A stretch of 64,000 nt of DNA, from NCBI RefSeq assembly GCF_028290435.1, contig NZ_JAQGJV010000061.1, positions 38,140-102,139 of the forward strand, in the 5' to 3' direction. Both the position numbers and the translations under genes were made by a program. The notes beneath the pieces are model-generated. The model did no database searches and was not told the origin of the DNA. It worked only from the letters and a program-made list of their open reading frames with translations. This document shows positions 44,601-54,336 of this stretch, piece by piece. Origin of the DNA: Devosia sp. (lineage in GTDB: Bacteria; Pseudomonadota; Alphaproteobacteria; Rhizobiales; Devosiaceae). The stretch's first letter is position 1. The number at the start of each line of letters is the position of its first letter.

Positions 44601-45536
44601 ATGCTCAGCATCCTCAGCGTTATTGCACCGATTTTTGCGCTGATGGCGTTCGGCTTTGGCGCGGTGCGCTTCAAGCTGTTTCCCGCCGAGGGCATTAAAA
44701 GCTTAATCGCTTTCGTGAACAACTTTGCGACGCCCTGCCTGCTGTTCCACTCCATCCTCACCAGCGATTTCCGCTCGGCGTTCAATCCCGCGATCATCGG
44801 CCCGTTCTATATCGGCGCGCTGATCTGCTTCGCGGTTGGCATCGTCATCGCGATAAAACTGTTCGGCAACCGTCCGGGCGAGGGCGTCTCGGTCGGCTTC
44901 TCCGGCACCTTCACCAATACGGTGCTGGTCGGCCTGCCCATCATCCAGCGCGCCTATGGCACCGATGCGCTGCCGGTGACGCTCTCCATCATCGGGCTGC
45001 ATGGCGCCATCCTGCTCACCATGGGCATGGTCACCATGGAACTGGTGCGCCGCGACGGCCAGCCCTTGGGCAAGACACTGATCGTCGCCGCGCGCCGCGT
45101 GTTGTCCAATCCCCTGATCTGGGGCATCGCCGCCGGCTTCATCGCCTCGGCAATCAACCTTCAACTGATCGAGCCCGCCGAAGCTTTCTTCGTCATGATG
45201 AGCCAGGCCGTGGTCCCTGCCGCTCTGTTCGGCATCGGCGGCGCGCTAAACGAATACAAGCTCTCCGAAAGCTGGAAGCAGGCTCTGGTCGCCTCGCTGA
45301 TCAAGCTCGTCCTGCACCCGGCGCTGGCCTACATCCTGATGATCTGGGTGCTGCACGTCCCCATGGACATCGCCCGCTACGGTATCCTGCTGTCCGCCAT
45401 GCCCGCCGGCGTCAACGTCTACATCTTCGCCACCTACTACCAGCGCGCCGAAAGCGTCGCCGCCAACACCATCCTGATCGCCACCATCGCCTCGGCCGCG
45501 ACGATCACCGCGTGGCTGTACGTTCTAAGTTTATGA
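44601..45536 (+). CDS. AEC-family transporter
   Basis: The 311-residue product has ten predicted membrane helices and a central charged loop near residue 150, the layout of auxin-efflux-carrier family permeases (MdcF/YfdV type). These carry malonate, malate or similar anions by proton or sodium coupling. Substrate is unknown. Its last bases overlap the start of the kinase remnant by four. Confidence 0.88.
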   Translation: MLSILSVIAPIFALMAFGFGAVRFKLFPAEGIKSLIAFVNNFATPCLLFHSILTSDFRSAFNPAIIGPFYIGALICFAVGIVIAIKLFGNRPGEGVSVGFSGTFTNTVLVGLPIIQRAYGTDALPVTLSIIGLHGAILLTMGMVTMELVRRDGQPLGKTLIVAARRVLSNPLIWGIAAGFIASAINLQLIEPAEAFFVMMSQAVVPAALFGIGGALNEYKLSESWKQALVASLIKLVLHPALAYILMIWVLHVPMDIARYGILLSAMPAGVNVYIFATYYQRAESVAANTILIATIASAATITAWLYVLSL

Positions 45537-45718
45537 AGCCGCCCCCTATGCAAGTTTACCGCCGGCGCGAATGGTCGGATGCTGCAGTTCTGTTCCTACT
45601 CGGACCCGGTGGCGCCGGCAAATCGACCTTGGGCAAAGCCCTGTCCGCGCATTTGGGCTGGCCGAAATGGCCGAGATGCTGGCGCGTGAGCTCGGTATTC
45701 AGACGCCAACCTAGCTGA
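45533..45718 (+). pseudogene. truncated P-loop (shikimate/gluconate-type) kinase remnant
   Basis: The first 40 codons encode a kinase N-terminus with Walker A GPGGAGKST and LGKALSAHLGW. The next expected 100 or more residues are missing. The bases directly after (45666-45715) read in another frame as EMAEMLARELGIQTPT, a normal C-terminal tail for such a kinase. An internal deletion with frameshift explains both halves. The ATG overlaps the AEC gene's stop, and the 3' end overlaps the convergent transglutaminase-like gene. Confidence 0.6.
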
Positions 45719-46547
45719 CGACCTCGACGCTGACGCCGATTTCCTTCGGCCCGTCCCCGGCCGGAACAGCGCGCAGCGGCTGCGCCGATAGCCCGTCCAA
45801 TCCTACCGCCAGCCGCACGTGCCGGTCGGTCGGGCACAGCCCAAGCATCGCGTCGAACCCGACCCAGCCCAGCGCCTCGTCATAGGCCTCGGCCCAAGCG
45901 TGAAAGGCGGCCGGGTCGTCCTCGTCGCCCACCAGATAGCCGGTGATATAGCGCGCCGGAATATCCAGTGCCCGCGCCGCGCCTATAAAGGCATGGGCAT
46001 AATCGGTCGCCGGCGGCCGCGGCAATTCCGGGGCAACTTCTTCGCCTTCCGCCGCGGTCGGCCCGCCCTGCGACTGGCTCTGCGATTGCCCGTCTTGGCT
46101 CTGGCTTTGCACCTGCGCCGGGCTGTGCAAGACCTCGCCCACCCGCGCCATCAGCGCATGCAGCACGTCGATCCGGCTATCCTTGCTGCCGCGAAATTTC
46201 CCATAGAGCGATACCGGCGCCTTGGTCAGCGGCGTCACCCGCTTGAACAGCGCCGGCACCGGGCCGGGTCCCACGCGCCCGAACACGCCGTGCCGGTCCA
46301 CCGTGGTCACCACGCCCTCGATCGTCACCACCAGCTCGCCCTCGGGTGGCCTCTGGTTCACCAGGTGCACGCTATTGCCATAAGCGTCGGTGAACCGTTC
46401 GGCATTGCCGATGCCCGCCATCTCCACGCTCCAGCTCTCCACCGTCTGCGTCGGCCCGCTCTGCGGCGTCAGTAGCAATTGCAGCACCGCATTGGGGCTG
46501 CCTGCAGGAGGCGTGGTGCTCAATTGGTGGCGAATGGAAATGCGCAT
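45711..46547 (-). CDS. transglutaminase-like protein lacking the catalytic cysteine
   Basis: The 278-residue product has an N-terminal beta domain (1-130), a Gln/Ser-rich insert (146-162) and a transglutaminase core (about 178-240). The core keeps DYAHAFIGAAR, IPARYITGYL, His217 (HAWAEAY) and Asp232 (GWVGFD). The active-site motif GVCQDxAH reads PPATDYAH, so Ala180 stands where the nucleophilic Cys belongs. Order ATP-grasp, alpha-E, transglutaminase is a common conserved operon whose function is unsettled. It follows alpha-E after five bases. The frame is intact, so a structural or peptide-binding role is inferred. Confidence 0.85.
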   Translation of the reverse strand: MRISIRHQLSTTPPAGSPNAVLQLLLTPQSGPTQTVESWSVEMAGIGNAERFTDAYGNSVHLVNQRPPEGELVVTIEGVVTTVDRHGVFGRVGPGPVPALFKRVTPLTKAPVSLYGKFRGSKDSRIDVLHALMARVGEVLHSPAQVQSQSQDGQSQSQSQGGPTAAEGEEVAPELPRPPATDYAHAFIGAARALDIPARYITGYLVGDEDDPAAFHAWAEAYDEALGWVGFDAMLGLCPTDRHVRLAVGLDGLSAQPLRAVPAGDGPKEIGVSVEVVS

Positions 46548-46552
46548 GGGTC

Positions 46553-47497
46553 TCAATAAAAGTTGTAGCTGGCCGACAGGCTTTCGGAGACCGCATTGTT
46601 GCGCGCGATGAATTCGGTCAAAAACTCATGCAGCCCATGGGCAAAGATGGTCTCCATATTGGTCCCCTCCACCATGGCTCGCAACTTCGTCGCTGCCTCG
46701 TGGCACCCCTCGCGCTTGCCGTAAATGTCCGCGAGGCTATCCAGCGTCTCCTCGATATAGCGCGCGCAAAAGATCAGCGAGCGCGGCATTTCCGGCCGCA
46801 ACATCAGGAAATCGGCGATATTATGCGCCTTGTAGCGGTCGTGATAAACGTGCCGATAGGAGCGATGCGCCGACGCCGCCCGCAGGATCAGCGTCCATTG
46901 CTGGATGTCGAGATCGCCCCCCACCATCTTGGCGCGCGGTAGCAGGACGTAATATTTGACGTCGAGAATGCGCGCCGTGTTGTCCGCCCGCTCGACGAAA
47001 TTGCCCGCCTGCGAAAACGCGAAGCCGTCATCGCGCAGGATCGTCCCCAGCAGCGCGCCGCGGAACTCGTGGCTCAATTGCTTGACCCAGCTCAGCAGCC
47101 CCAGAAGCTTGGCCCCGCGCACGTCGCGCGGCTTGATCTGGGAAAACTCAAGCCAGCCGGCATTGAGGCTTTCCCACATATCGATCGTGATGGCCGTGCG
47201 CACCGAACGCGCATTGGTCCGCGCCGCCAGGAGACACGAATAGACCGAGGACGCATTGCCCGGATCGAACATCATGTAATGGGCGACCGTATCGAGATCG
47301 GCCTGCCGCCCAGTGGCCTCGAACGCCTCATCCACCTCCGCCGCCCGCATCATCGAGACCAGGTGTTCGCTCGCCCCGCCTTCACGGCGGGATGTGAGAC
47401 TCATCCGATAGCCCACTTCAAGCAGGCGAGCCATGTTTTCGGCCCGCTCGACATAGCGCGAGAGCCAGAACAGATTTTGTGCCGTCCGTCCGAGCAT
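46553..47497 (-). CDS. alpha-E domain protein (DUF403)
   Basis: The 314-residue, all-helical product is an alpha-E protein, starting with MLGRTAQNLFWLSRYVERAEN, the family's hallmark N-terminus (first 20 residues quoted in part). Its ATG lies two bases after the ATP-grasp stop codon. It stands between the ATP-grasp and transglutaminase-like genes, as in many proteobacteria; peptide-bond or glutamylation chemistry has been proposed for the set. No catalytic residue is assignable. Confidence 0.9.
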   Translation of the reverse strand: MLGRTAQNLFWLSRYVERAENMARLLEVGYRMSLTSRREGGASEHLVSMMRAAEVDEAFEATGRQADLDTVAHYMMFDPGNASSVYSCLLAARTNARSVRTAITIDMWESLNAGWLEFSQIKPRDVRGAKLLGLLSWVKQLSHEFRGALLGTILRDDGFAFSQAGNFVERADNTARILDVKYYVLLPRAKMVGGDLDIQQWTLILRAASAHRSYRHVYHDRYKAHNIADFLMLRPEMPRSLIFCARYIEETLDSLADIYGKREGCHEAATKLRAMVEGTNMETIFAHGLHEFLTEFIARNNAVSESLSASYNFY

Positions 47498-47499
47498 GC

Positions 47500-48921
47500 T
47501 CAATCTTCCAGCACCCACGTATCTTTCGTGCCGCCGCCCTGGCTGGAATTGACCACCAGAGAGCCCTTCTTCAGCGCCACGCGCGTCAACCCGCCGGGGG
47601 TGATCCGCACTTCCTCGCCCATCAGCACATAGGGCCGCAAATCCACATGCCGTGGCGCGATCCCCGCATTGACGTAGGTGGGGCAGGTGCTCAGCGCCAG
47701 CGTCGGCTGCACGATGTAATTGTCCGGCCGCGCCTCGATCTTGCGCTTGAATTCGGCATGCTGGGCCTTGGTAGAGGTCGGCCCCACCATCATGCCGTAG
47801 CCGCCCGAGCCGTGCACTTCCTTGACCACCAGGTCGGCGATATTGGCCAGCACCCAGTTGCGCTCTTCCTCGTCGACGCAGTTGTAGGTCGGGACATTGT
47901 TCAACAGCGCCTTCTCGCCGAGATAAAATTCAATGATCTCAGGCACATAAGTATAAACCGCCTTGTCGTCCGCAATCCCGGTGCCCGGCGCATTGACCAG
48001 CGTCACATTCCCCGCCCGATAGGCGTTGAACAGCCCGGGTACGCCCAGCATCGAATCCGGCCGGAACGTGAGTGGATCGATATAATCGTCATCGATCCGG
48101 CGATAGATCACGTCGACCCGCTCCGGCCCGGTCGTCGTGCGCATGTAAACCTTGCCGCCATCCACAAACAGGTCCGGCCCTTCGCACAGCTGCGCGCCCA
48201 TCTGGTCGGCCAGGAACGAATGCTCGAAATAGGCCGAGTTATAAATCCCGGGCGTCAGCACGGCGATATTGGGCGTGCCACTGACCCCGGCCGGCGCTAC
48301 GCTTTCCAGCGTCCGTCGCAGATTTTCCGGATAATTCTCGACCGGCGCCACCTTGATGCGTGAAAACAGGTCCGGCGCCAGTTGCATCATCGCCTCGCGG
48401 TCCTCCAGCATATAGCTGACCCCCGAGGGCGTGCGCAGGTTGTCTTCCAGCACGTAGAATTCATCCGGCCCCACCCGCACGATATCGGTGCCGATAATGT
48501 GGGCATAAACCCCGCGCGCCGGCTCCAGCCCCATCATTTCGGGACAGAACGCCGAATTCTGCAGGATCAGCTTTTCGGGGATTCGCCCGGCTTTGAGAAT
48601 TTCCTGGCGGTGATAGATGTCATAAAGGAAGGCGTTGAGCGCGCGCACCCGCTGCTCGATCCCCTTGCTGAGCTTGCGCCATTCCATGGCCGAAATGATC
48701 CGCGGGATCACATCGAAGGGAATGACCTTTTCGGTGCCTTCCTCCGAGCCATAGACCGCGAAAGTGATGCCCAGCTTGCGGAAAATCGCTTCCGCATCCG
48801 ATTGCATCAGCGTCAGCGCCTTGTCGGGCTGCTCGTCGAGCCATTGGGCCAGGGCCCGATAAGGTTCACGGACCGAACCGTCCGCATTGTGCATTTCGTC
48901 AAACGGCGTTGTATCGCCCAT
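47500..48921 (-). CDS. circularly permuted ATP-grasp type 2 protein
   Basis: The 473-residue product belongs to the circularly permuted ATP-grasp family (DUF404/DUF407 in older naming). Typical segments are FDVIPRIISAMEW, FYVLEDNLRTPSGVSYML, VKEVHGSGGYGMMVG (nucleotide loop) and a C-terminal SSQGGGTKDTWV. Such proteins form amide or peptide bonds by acyl phosphate, but the substrate is unknown. It leads the three-gene operon. Confidence 0.92.
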   Translation of the reverse strand: MGDTTPFDEMHNADGSVREPYRALAQWLDEQPDKALTLMQSDAEAIFRKLGITFAVYGSEEGTEKVIPFDVIPRIISAMEWRKLSKGIEQRVRALNAFLYDIYHRQEILKAGRIPEKLILQNSAFCPEMMGLEPARGVYAHIIGTDIVRVGPDEFYVLEDNLRTPSGVSYMLEDREAMMQLAPDLFSRIKVAPVENYPENLRRTLESVAPAGVSGTPNIAVLTPGIYNSAYFEHSFLADQMGAQLCEGPDLFVDGGKVYMRTTTGPERVDVIYRRIDDDYIDPLTFRPDSMLGVPGLFNAYRAGNVTLVNAPGTGIADDKAVYTYVPEIIEFYLGEKALLNNVPTYNCVDEEERNWVLANIADLVVKEVHGSGGYGMMVGPTSTKAQHAEFKRKIEARPDNYIVQPTLALSTCPTYVNAGIAPRHVDLRPYVLMGEEVRITPGGLTRVALKKGSLVVNSSQGGGTKDTWVLED

Positions 48922-49097
48922 TATGCTCCGAAGGTAATACGGCTCATCCCATCGCCTTCACATTGCTACACATTTGTGGGGCGGCGTCCAGCGCCTCCCG
49001 CATGCAACAGCCCGGCTTTTTCCGTAAACGGGTCGACTTGAATGGTAGTGCAGGCTATTTCTTTGGCCCCGCCGCCTTCCAATGCCCGCGAGTCCCC

Positions 49098-50027
49098 ATG
49101 CCCATCGATATCCTGCAGACCGGAAAACTCCACGCCAGTTGCGAGGCAGCCCTCGCCGAACGCTATACCGTCCACAAGCTGCATGAGGCGACCGACAAGG
49201 AGACGTTTTTGGCCGGAGTCGCCCCCCGCATTCGCGCCCATGCGGGCAGCGGCGTAGGAGCCGATCTCATCGCCAAACTGCCCAAGCTCGAAATCATCGC
49301 CGGCTTCGGCGTCGGCACCGACAGCATCGATCTCGCTGCCGCCAAGGCCGCCGGCGTTCGCGTCACCAATACCCCCGATGTGCTCAACGACGCGGTGGCC
49401 GAACTCACGATCGGCATGATGATTTCGCTCGCGCGCCGCATTCCCCAGGGCGATCGCTTCGTGCGCGACGGCAAATGGCTCAAGGGCAATATGGGTCTGT
49501 TTTCCGAACTCACCGGCAAGACGGTGGGCATTTTGGGCCTCGGCCGTATCGGCAAGGAAATTGCCACCCGCGCCCAGGCCATGAAGATGCGCGTTGTCTA
49601 TCACGGTCGCCACCGCCAGGAAAACGTGCCCTATGTCTACTACGACAAGCTCATCGACATGGCCCGCGACGTCGATTGGCTCGTGCTCATCGCCCCCGGC
49701 GGCAAAAGCACCGACCGCATCGTCTCGCGCGAAGTGCTCGAAGCGCTCGGCCCCCAGGGCATGCTCGTCAACATGGCCCGCGGCACGCTGGTGGATGAGC
49801 CGGCTCTAGTCGATCTCCTCGTCAATGGCGGCCTCGGCGGCGCGGCGCTCGACGTTTTCGAAAAGGAGCCCCAGGTCCCCGAAGCCCTGTTCGCCCTCGA
49901 CAACGTCGTCCTCGCCCCCCACCAGGGCAGCGCCACAAACCAAACCCGCGACGCCATGGGGGCCACCTTGGTCGCCAATCTCGACGCCCACTTTGCCGGT
50001 AATCCGCTGATCAGCCCGGTGGTTTAA
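49098..50027 (+). CDS. D-isomer-specific 2-hydroxyacid dehydrogenase
   Basis: The 309-residue product has the substrate domain at both ends and a central NAD domain with GLGRIGKEIA (about residues 151-160). The catalytic set is visible: Arg in NMARGTLVDE, Glu in FEKEPQVPEAL and His in LAPHQGSAT. It fits hydroxypyruvate/glyoxylate reductases. The exact 2-oxoacid is not readable. The 176-base gap upstream is a divergent promoter shared with the ATP-grasp operon; no operator was recognised in it. Confidence 0.9.
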   Translation: MPIDILQTGKLHASCEAALAERYTVHKLHEATDKETFLAGVAPRIRAHAGSGVGADLIAKLPKLEIIAGFGVGTDSIDLAAAKAAGVRVTNTPDVLNDAVAELTIGMMISLARRIPQGDRFVRDGKWLKGNMGLFSELTGKTVGILGLGRIGKEIATRAQAMKMRVVYHGRHRQENVPYVYYDKLIDMARDVDWLVLIAPGGKSTDRIVSREVLEALGPQGMLVNMARGTLVDEPALVDLLVNGGLGGAALDVFEKEPQVPEALFALDNVVLAPHQGSATNQTRDAMGATLVANLDAHFAGNPLISPVV

Positions 50028-50053
50028 GGCCGGCTGACCCCGTCAGCACGACT

Positions 50054-50554
50054 TTACTGCGCAGGGCGGACCATTTTCGTGAGCGTTCCGTCCTTGAGCC
50101 AAAACTGATGAAACAGTGCGGCAGCGGCGTGTATGGCGATTAGAATGATGAAGGCTGGCCGGTTCAGCATATGGATTGGGCCATAGGGGTCGCCGAAATA
50201 AAAGGCGAGCAAGCCCAGGATCGGCGTTGCAATCAGCAGGACATAGAATGCGAAATGAGAAATCTTCGCTGCAATCTGCATGATATTGGGCGCGCTGGCA
50301 GCAGGTGCGGGCGCGCCGGCCCTCAGCCGGACGACTAGTCGCGCCAGCACGAGGACAAGGATCGCGATGCCGATCCAGTAATGGGACGCGCCAAGCGCCT
50401 GATCGGTCGCCGATGGCGTGCTGCCTTCTTCGGCGGCATCGATAGTCGTCGTTATGCTCCCTGCAAACAGCAACTGGAACACGACCAGCGCCGCGATGAG
50501 CCAGTGCAGCAAGATTTGTACGCGATTGTAGCCCGAAGCTGATTCTTGACTCAT
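50054..50554 (-). CDS. cytochrome b561-type membrane protein
   Basis: The 166-residue product has four membrane helices and the heme-ligand histidines of cytochrome b561 (ILLHWLIAALV, ASHYWIGIA, KISHFAFYVLL, IHAAAALFHQFW). It is a small electron carrier of the CybB type. GAGGGCGACACA precedes the ATG. Physiological partners are unknown. Confidence 0.88.
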   Translation of the reverse strand: MSQESASGYNRVQILLHWLIAALVVFQLLFAGSITTTIDAAEEGSTPSATDQALGASHYWIGIAILVLVLARLVVRLRAGAPAPAASAPNIMQIAAKISHFAFYVLLIATPILGLLAFYFGDPYGPIHMLNRPAFIILIAIHAAAALFHQFWLKDGTLTKMVRPAQ

Positions 50555-50828
50555 TGTGTCGCCCTCGTTCCCGCGCCTTTTTCTGCTGCGGATGGGGATG
50601 AATGAGGCGAACAATAAGTTCGGATCGTGATCATTACATATTTGTAAAATAGGCCGAATTGCCTGGAAGAAGAGGCGGCTTGCTCCGGCGGCCTCCGCAA
50701 ACTCGATGATCTCCCTTCGACGGCTCGGAGTCAGCCGGGCAGCGCCTCGTAAACCCCAAAACTTGCCATTTGCCTTATTCCCACCCGCCCGCCACTCTAC
50801 CCATGGCAAATCAGTTTAGGAGCGGACG

Positions 50829-52481
50829 ATGCGGGAATGGTGGCGTGGCGCGGTAATCTATCAGGTCTATCCGCGCTCGTTTCAGGATAGCAACGGTGAC
50901 GGCATCGGCGATCTGGCCGGCATCATGCAGCGGCTCGATCACATTGCCAGTCTCGGCGTTGATTGCATCTGGCTCAGCCCCATCACCCAGAGTCCACAAG
51001 CCGACATGGGCTATGACGTGTCCGACTATACCGAGGTCGACCGCATCTTCGGCTCGCTCAACGATTTCGATAGCCTGATCGCGCAGGCCCATGCCCGCGG
51101 CATCAAGGTCATCATGGACCAGGTGATCAGCCATTCCTCCGATCAGCATCCCTGGTTCCAGGAATCGCGCCTCAGCCGCACCAATCGCCGTGCCGACTGG
51201 TATGTGTGGGCCGATCCGCTGCCCGATGGCTCGCCACCCAATAACTGGCCCGCGGTGTTCGGCGGCCGGGCCTGGGAATGGAACCCGACACGCGGGCAAT
51301 ATTACCTGCACAATTTCCTGGCCAGCCAGCCCGACATGAACTTCCACAATGTCGAAGTGCAGGACCAGATGCTCGACATCATGCGCTTCTGGCTGGAGCG
51401 CGGCATCGATGGCTTCCGCCTCGACACCGTCAATTACTACTTCCACGACAAGAAGCTGCGCAACAATCCGCCCAATCGGAAGCGCGACGAGCATCTGCCC
51501 TATGCGGTCAATCCCTATGACATGCAGGAGCATAAGTTTTCCAAGAGCCAGCCCGAGAACGTCGATTTCCTCAAGCGCGTCCGCGCGCTGCTCGACAAAT
51601 TCCCCGGCACCACCACGGTCGGCGAGGTCGGCGACAGCCATAAATCGGTGCCGCTGATGGCTGAATACACCTCCGGCGGCGATAAGCTGCACATGTGCTA
51701 TTCGTTCGATTTTCTCGGCCACGAATTCACCGCCGCCCACTTCCGCAGCCGCATCGAGCAGTTCTTCAAGGCCGGTCCCGACGGCTGGCCGTGCTGGAGT
51801 TTTTCCAACCATGACGTGCCGCGCCATATCACCCGCTGGGCGCCGCACAGCCTCAATGCCGCCGATCTGGGCCGCCAGGCCGCCGCACTGGTGCTCTCGC
51901 TCAAGGGCTCTGTCTGCCTTTATCAAGGTGAGGAATTGGGCCTGCCCGAAACCGACCTGCGCTTTGACGAACTGACCGACCCGCGCGGCATCCGCTTCTG
52001 GCCCGAGGACAAGGGCCGCGACGGCTGCCGCACGCCTATTCCGTGGGATCAGGGCGAGGCGCCCAACGGTTTCACCACCGGCACGCCGTGGCTGCCGGTC
52101 AAGCCGGCCCAGTCGGCGCTCAATGTTGCATCCCAGAACGCCGATCCAGATTCGACCCTGGCCTTCTACCGCCGCATCCTCGCCTGGCGCCGCACCCACG
52201 ACGTGCTCTACGACGGCGACATCGAATTCTTCCGCGTCGCCGAACCGGTCCTCGCCTTCCGCCGCTTCAGCAGCGCCGGGACTATGACCTGCGTGTTCAA
52301 CTTGTCAGCTGAGTCTCAAACCGTGGCGCTGACCGGCCTGCCGGATAACGCACCGCTCGATCCAATGTCGCAGAACGCCACGCTGACGCGAAAAACCCTG
52401 AACCTGGGCGCCAATGGCTTCGCCTTCCTGGCATTGCCGGCTGACGCTCCGGTTATCAGGGTCAAAAATAGTGCTCGCTAG
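50829..52481 (+). CDS. GH13 alpha-glucosidase (first copy)
   Basis: The 550-residue product is a cytoplasmic GH13 enzyme of the oligo-1,6-glucosidase/alpha-glucosidase group. The start motif is WWRGAVIYQVYPRSFQD. Catalytic residues are Asp199 (GFRLDTVN), Glu266 (VGEVGD) and Asp329 (SNHDVPRH). No signal peptide is present, so the substrate is imported first. GGAGCGGAC precedes the ATG. It has a close paralogue at 58952-60619. Confidence 0.93.
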   Translation: MREWWRGAVIYQVYPRSFQDSNGDGIGDLAGIMQRLDHIASLGVDCIWLSPITQSPQADMGYDVSDYTEVDRIFGSLNDFDSLIAQAHARGIKVIMDQVISHSSDQHPWFQESRLSRTNRRADWYVWADPLPDGSPPNNWPAVFGGRAWEWNPTRGQYYLHNFLASQPDMNFHNVEVQDQMLDIMRFWLERGIDGFRLDTVNYYFHDKKLRNNPPNRKRDEHLPYAVNPYDMQEHKFSKSQPENVDFLKRVRALLDKFPGTTTVGEVGDSHKSVPLMAEYTSGGDKLHMCYSFDFLGHEFTAAHFRSRIEQFFKAGPDGWPCWSFSNHDVPRHITRWAPHSLNAADLGRQAAALVLSLKGSVCLYQGEELGLPETDLRFDELTDPRGIRFWPEDKGRDGCRTPIPWDQGEAPNGFTTGTPWLPVKPAQSALNVASQNADPDSTLAFYRRILAWRRTHDVLYDGDIEFFRVAEPVLAFRRFSSAGTMTCVFNLSAESQTVALTGLPDNAPLDPMSQNATLTRKTLNLGANGFAFLALPADAPVIRVKNSAR

Positions 52482-52516
52482 GAATAGCTGGCGCTCGAGG
52501 GCTTCAGGCTGATTTA

Positions 52517-52589
52517 CCCCACCGCTTTCTTCCCGCGGGCCTCCAACAATGGCCCGCGGGTCAAGCCCGCGGGAAGGACGAGAGCGGGG
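52517..52589. repeat. palindromic intergenic repeat
   Basis: Three copies of CCCGCGGG lie within an outer inverted repeat (CCCCACCGCTTTCTTCCCGC against its imperfect complement at the right end). It stands between two convergent genes and could serve as a terminator. It differs from the REP elements beside glpK. Confidence 0.6.
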
Positions 52590-52624
52590 CAGATCAGGCT
52601 GCGTGCTCGATGCCCAAACCCGTC

Positions 52625-52933
52625 CTACTGTAGGCGGCGCAGAGTCGCGGGGTCGTAGAACTCCATGGTCTGCCCGCCATTGCCATTATCGACGAAGGCG
52701 CGGATGCAGCCGTTCCAACGCTCGACCGAGTTGGCATAAACGCCAATATCGCGTAGCCGGGCGATGTCGAAGTCCTTCTGAAAGTCAGAATCGTCGATCC
52801 GGAAGCCGCCGCCGGAGTTGAATTCATAGTCGATCCCGGCGCTCGGGCCCTCGTCGGTGCAGAACAGCGCAAACGCCGGTGTGCTGGTCAGCCCGACGAC
52901 GACCAGCGTCCCCAAAATCGGTAGCAGTTTCAT
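52625..52933 (-). CDS. secreted small hypothetical protein
   Basis: The 102-residue product has a Sec signal peptide (residues 1-22, ending AFA-L). The mature domain has two cysteines, one near the N-terminus (LFCTDEG) and one central (NGCIRAFVD), likely disulfide-bonded. No family is recognised. It lies 47 bases upstream of the amidohydrolase gene's stop on the same strand and seems to be transcribed after it. Confidence 0.65.
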   Translation of the reverse strand: MKLLPILGTLVVVGLTSTPAFALFCTDEGPSAGIDYEFNSGGGFRIDDSDFQKDFDIARLRDIGVYANSVERWNGCIRAFVDNGNGGQTMEFYDPATLRRLQ

Positions 52934-52979
52934 GGCAGAATCTCCTTTTGCGCCACCCTCGCGCCCGATTGTGGCAAGC

Positions 52980-54152
52980 TTAAGCGCTCAACGGCAGGGC
53001 CCGCTCGGCTAGTCTTACCCAGTAACTTGTCCCGAGCGGTATGGCGTCGTCATTGAAATCGTAATTGTCCGTATGCAGTTCCGAGCTGTCGCCATTGCCG
53101 AGGAAAATATACGCCCCCGGTCTTTGCTCCAGCATGAAGGAAAAATCTTCGCCGCCCATTGATGGCGCGACATCGGTGTCGACCCGATCCACGCCCGCGA
53201 TTTCGCCGGCAATCGTGGCGGCAAATTGCGTCTCGCGCGGGGTATTCACCGTCACCGGATAGCCGCGCAGGTAGTTCACGCTCGCCTTGGCGCCAAACGC
53301 CGCGGCAAACTCGGGCACGAAGGTATTGAGCTTGTTCTCGATAAAATCCTGCACGTCACTATCCAGCGTGCGCACCGTGCCCTTGAGCCGCGCGGTCCGG
53401 GCAATCACATTGTCGGCCTCGCCGGCTTCCATCACAGTCACCGAAACCACGGCGCTTTTGAGCGGGTCGACATTGCGCGACACCAGGGTCTGCAGCGCCC
53501 CGATCAATTGCGCCGCGATCACCACCGGATCGATCGTCGTATGCGGCCGGGCCGCATGGCCGCCCAGCCCTTCGATATCGATGCTGAAGCGGTCCGTGGC
53601 GGCCATGATGCCGCCCTCGCGGATGCCAAACTGCCCCACCGGCATGCCCGGCCAGTTGTGCATGCCATAGACTTCGTCGATGCCGAACCGGTCCATCAGC
53701 CCGTCGGCCACCATTTCGCGACCACCGCCACCGCCCTCTTCGGCCGGCTGGAAGATGACCGCGATCTGCCCGTCGAAATTGCGCGTTTCCGCCAGATATT
53801 TCGCCGCGCCCAGCAGCATGGCGGTGTGCCCGTCATGCCCGCAGGCGTGCATATTGCCCGGTGTCTTGCTGGCATAGGGAGCGCCGGTTTTTTCGGTAAT
53901 CGGCAGCGCATCCATATCCGCCCGCAAGCCGATTGTGCGGCCGCTCGTGTTGGTGCGGCCCTTGATGATTCCCACCACGCCGGTGCGACCCATGCCCGTG
54001 ACGATTTCATCGCAGCCAAATTCAGCCAGCAGCGCTTCCACTTTGCCAGCCGTGCGCTGCACGTCGAACAGGATTTCGGGATGCGTGTGGAAGTCGTGTC
54101 GCCACCCGGCGATTTCAGCTTGGAATTCGGCAATACGGTTCAAAACAGGCAT
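52980..54152 (-). CDS. M20-family amidohydrolase (hippurate hydrolase type)
   Basis: The 390-residue product belongs to the M20D amidohydrolases. The N-terminus is RHDFHTHPEILFD, and metal ligands lie in MHACGHDGHT (Cys104, His106) and FQPAEEGGGG (Glu138-Glu139), with a late GGEDFSFML. Such enzymes release acyl groups from N-acyl amino acids. No signal is present, so it is cytoplasmic. It is divergent from the aminotransferase gene. Confidence 0.92.
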   Translation of the reverse strand: MPVLNRIAEFQAEIAGWRHDFHTHPEILFDVQRTAGKVEALLAEFGCDEIVTGMGRTGVVGIIKGRTNTSGRTIGLRADMDALPITEKTGAPYASKTPGNMHACGHDGHTAMLLGAAKYLAETRNFDGQIAVIFQPAEEGGGGGREMVADGLMDRFGIDEVYGMHNWPGMPVGQFGIREGGIMAATDRFSIDIEGLGGHAARPHTTIDPVVIAAQLIGALQTLVSRNVDPLKSAVVSVTVMEAGEADNVIARTARLKGTVRTLDSDVQDFIENKLNTFVPEFAAAFGAKASVNYLRGYPVTVNTPRETQFAATIAGEIAGVDRVDTDVAPSMGGEDFSFMLEQRPGAYIFLGNGDSSELHTDNYDFNDDAIPLGTSYWVRLAERALPLSA

Positions 54153-54336
54153 AAATCACTCGAACTGGACGGTGCTGGGTCAGTCTCGCTGCCACAATCG
54201 CTCCCGTCAACCATAGCACAGCGCGTTGACCATTGCGGTGACGATCCGATTGCGGCGAAAGGCCGATGGACTTTCCTTGCCGCCCGCCTATAAAGGCGGC
54301 GATTTCCGTCCCGCTCCCAACCGCGTAAGTCCATCC

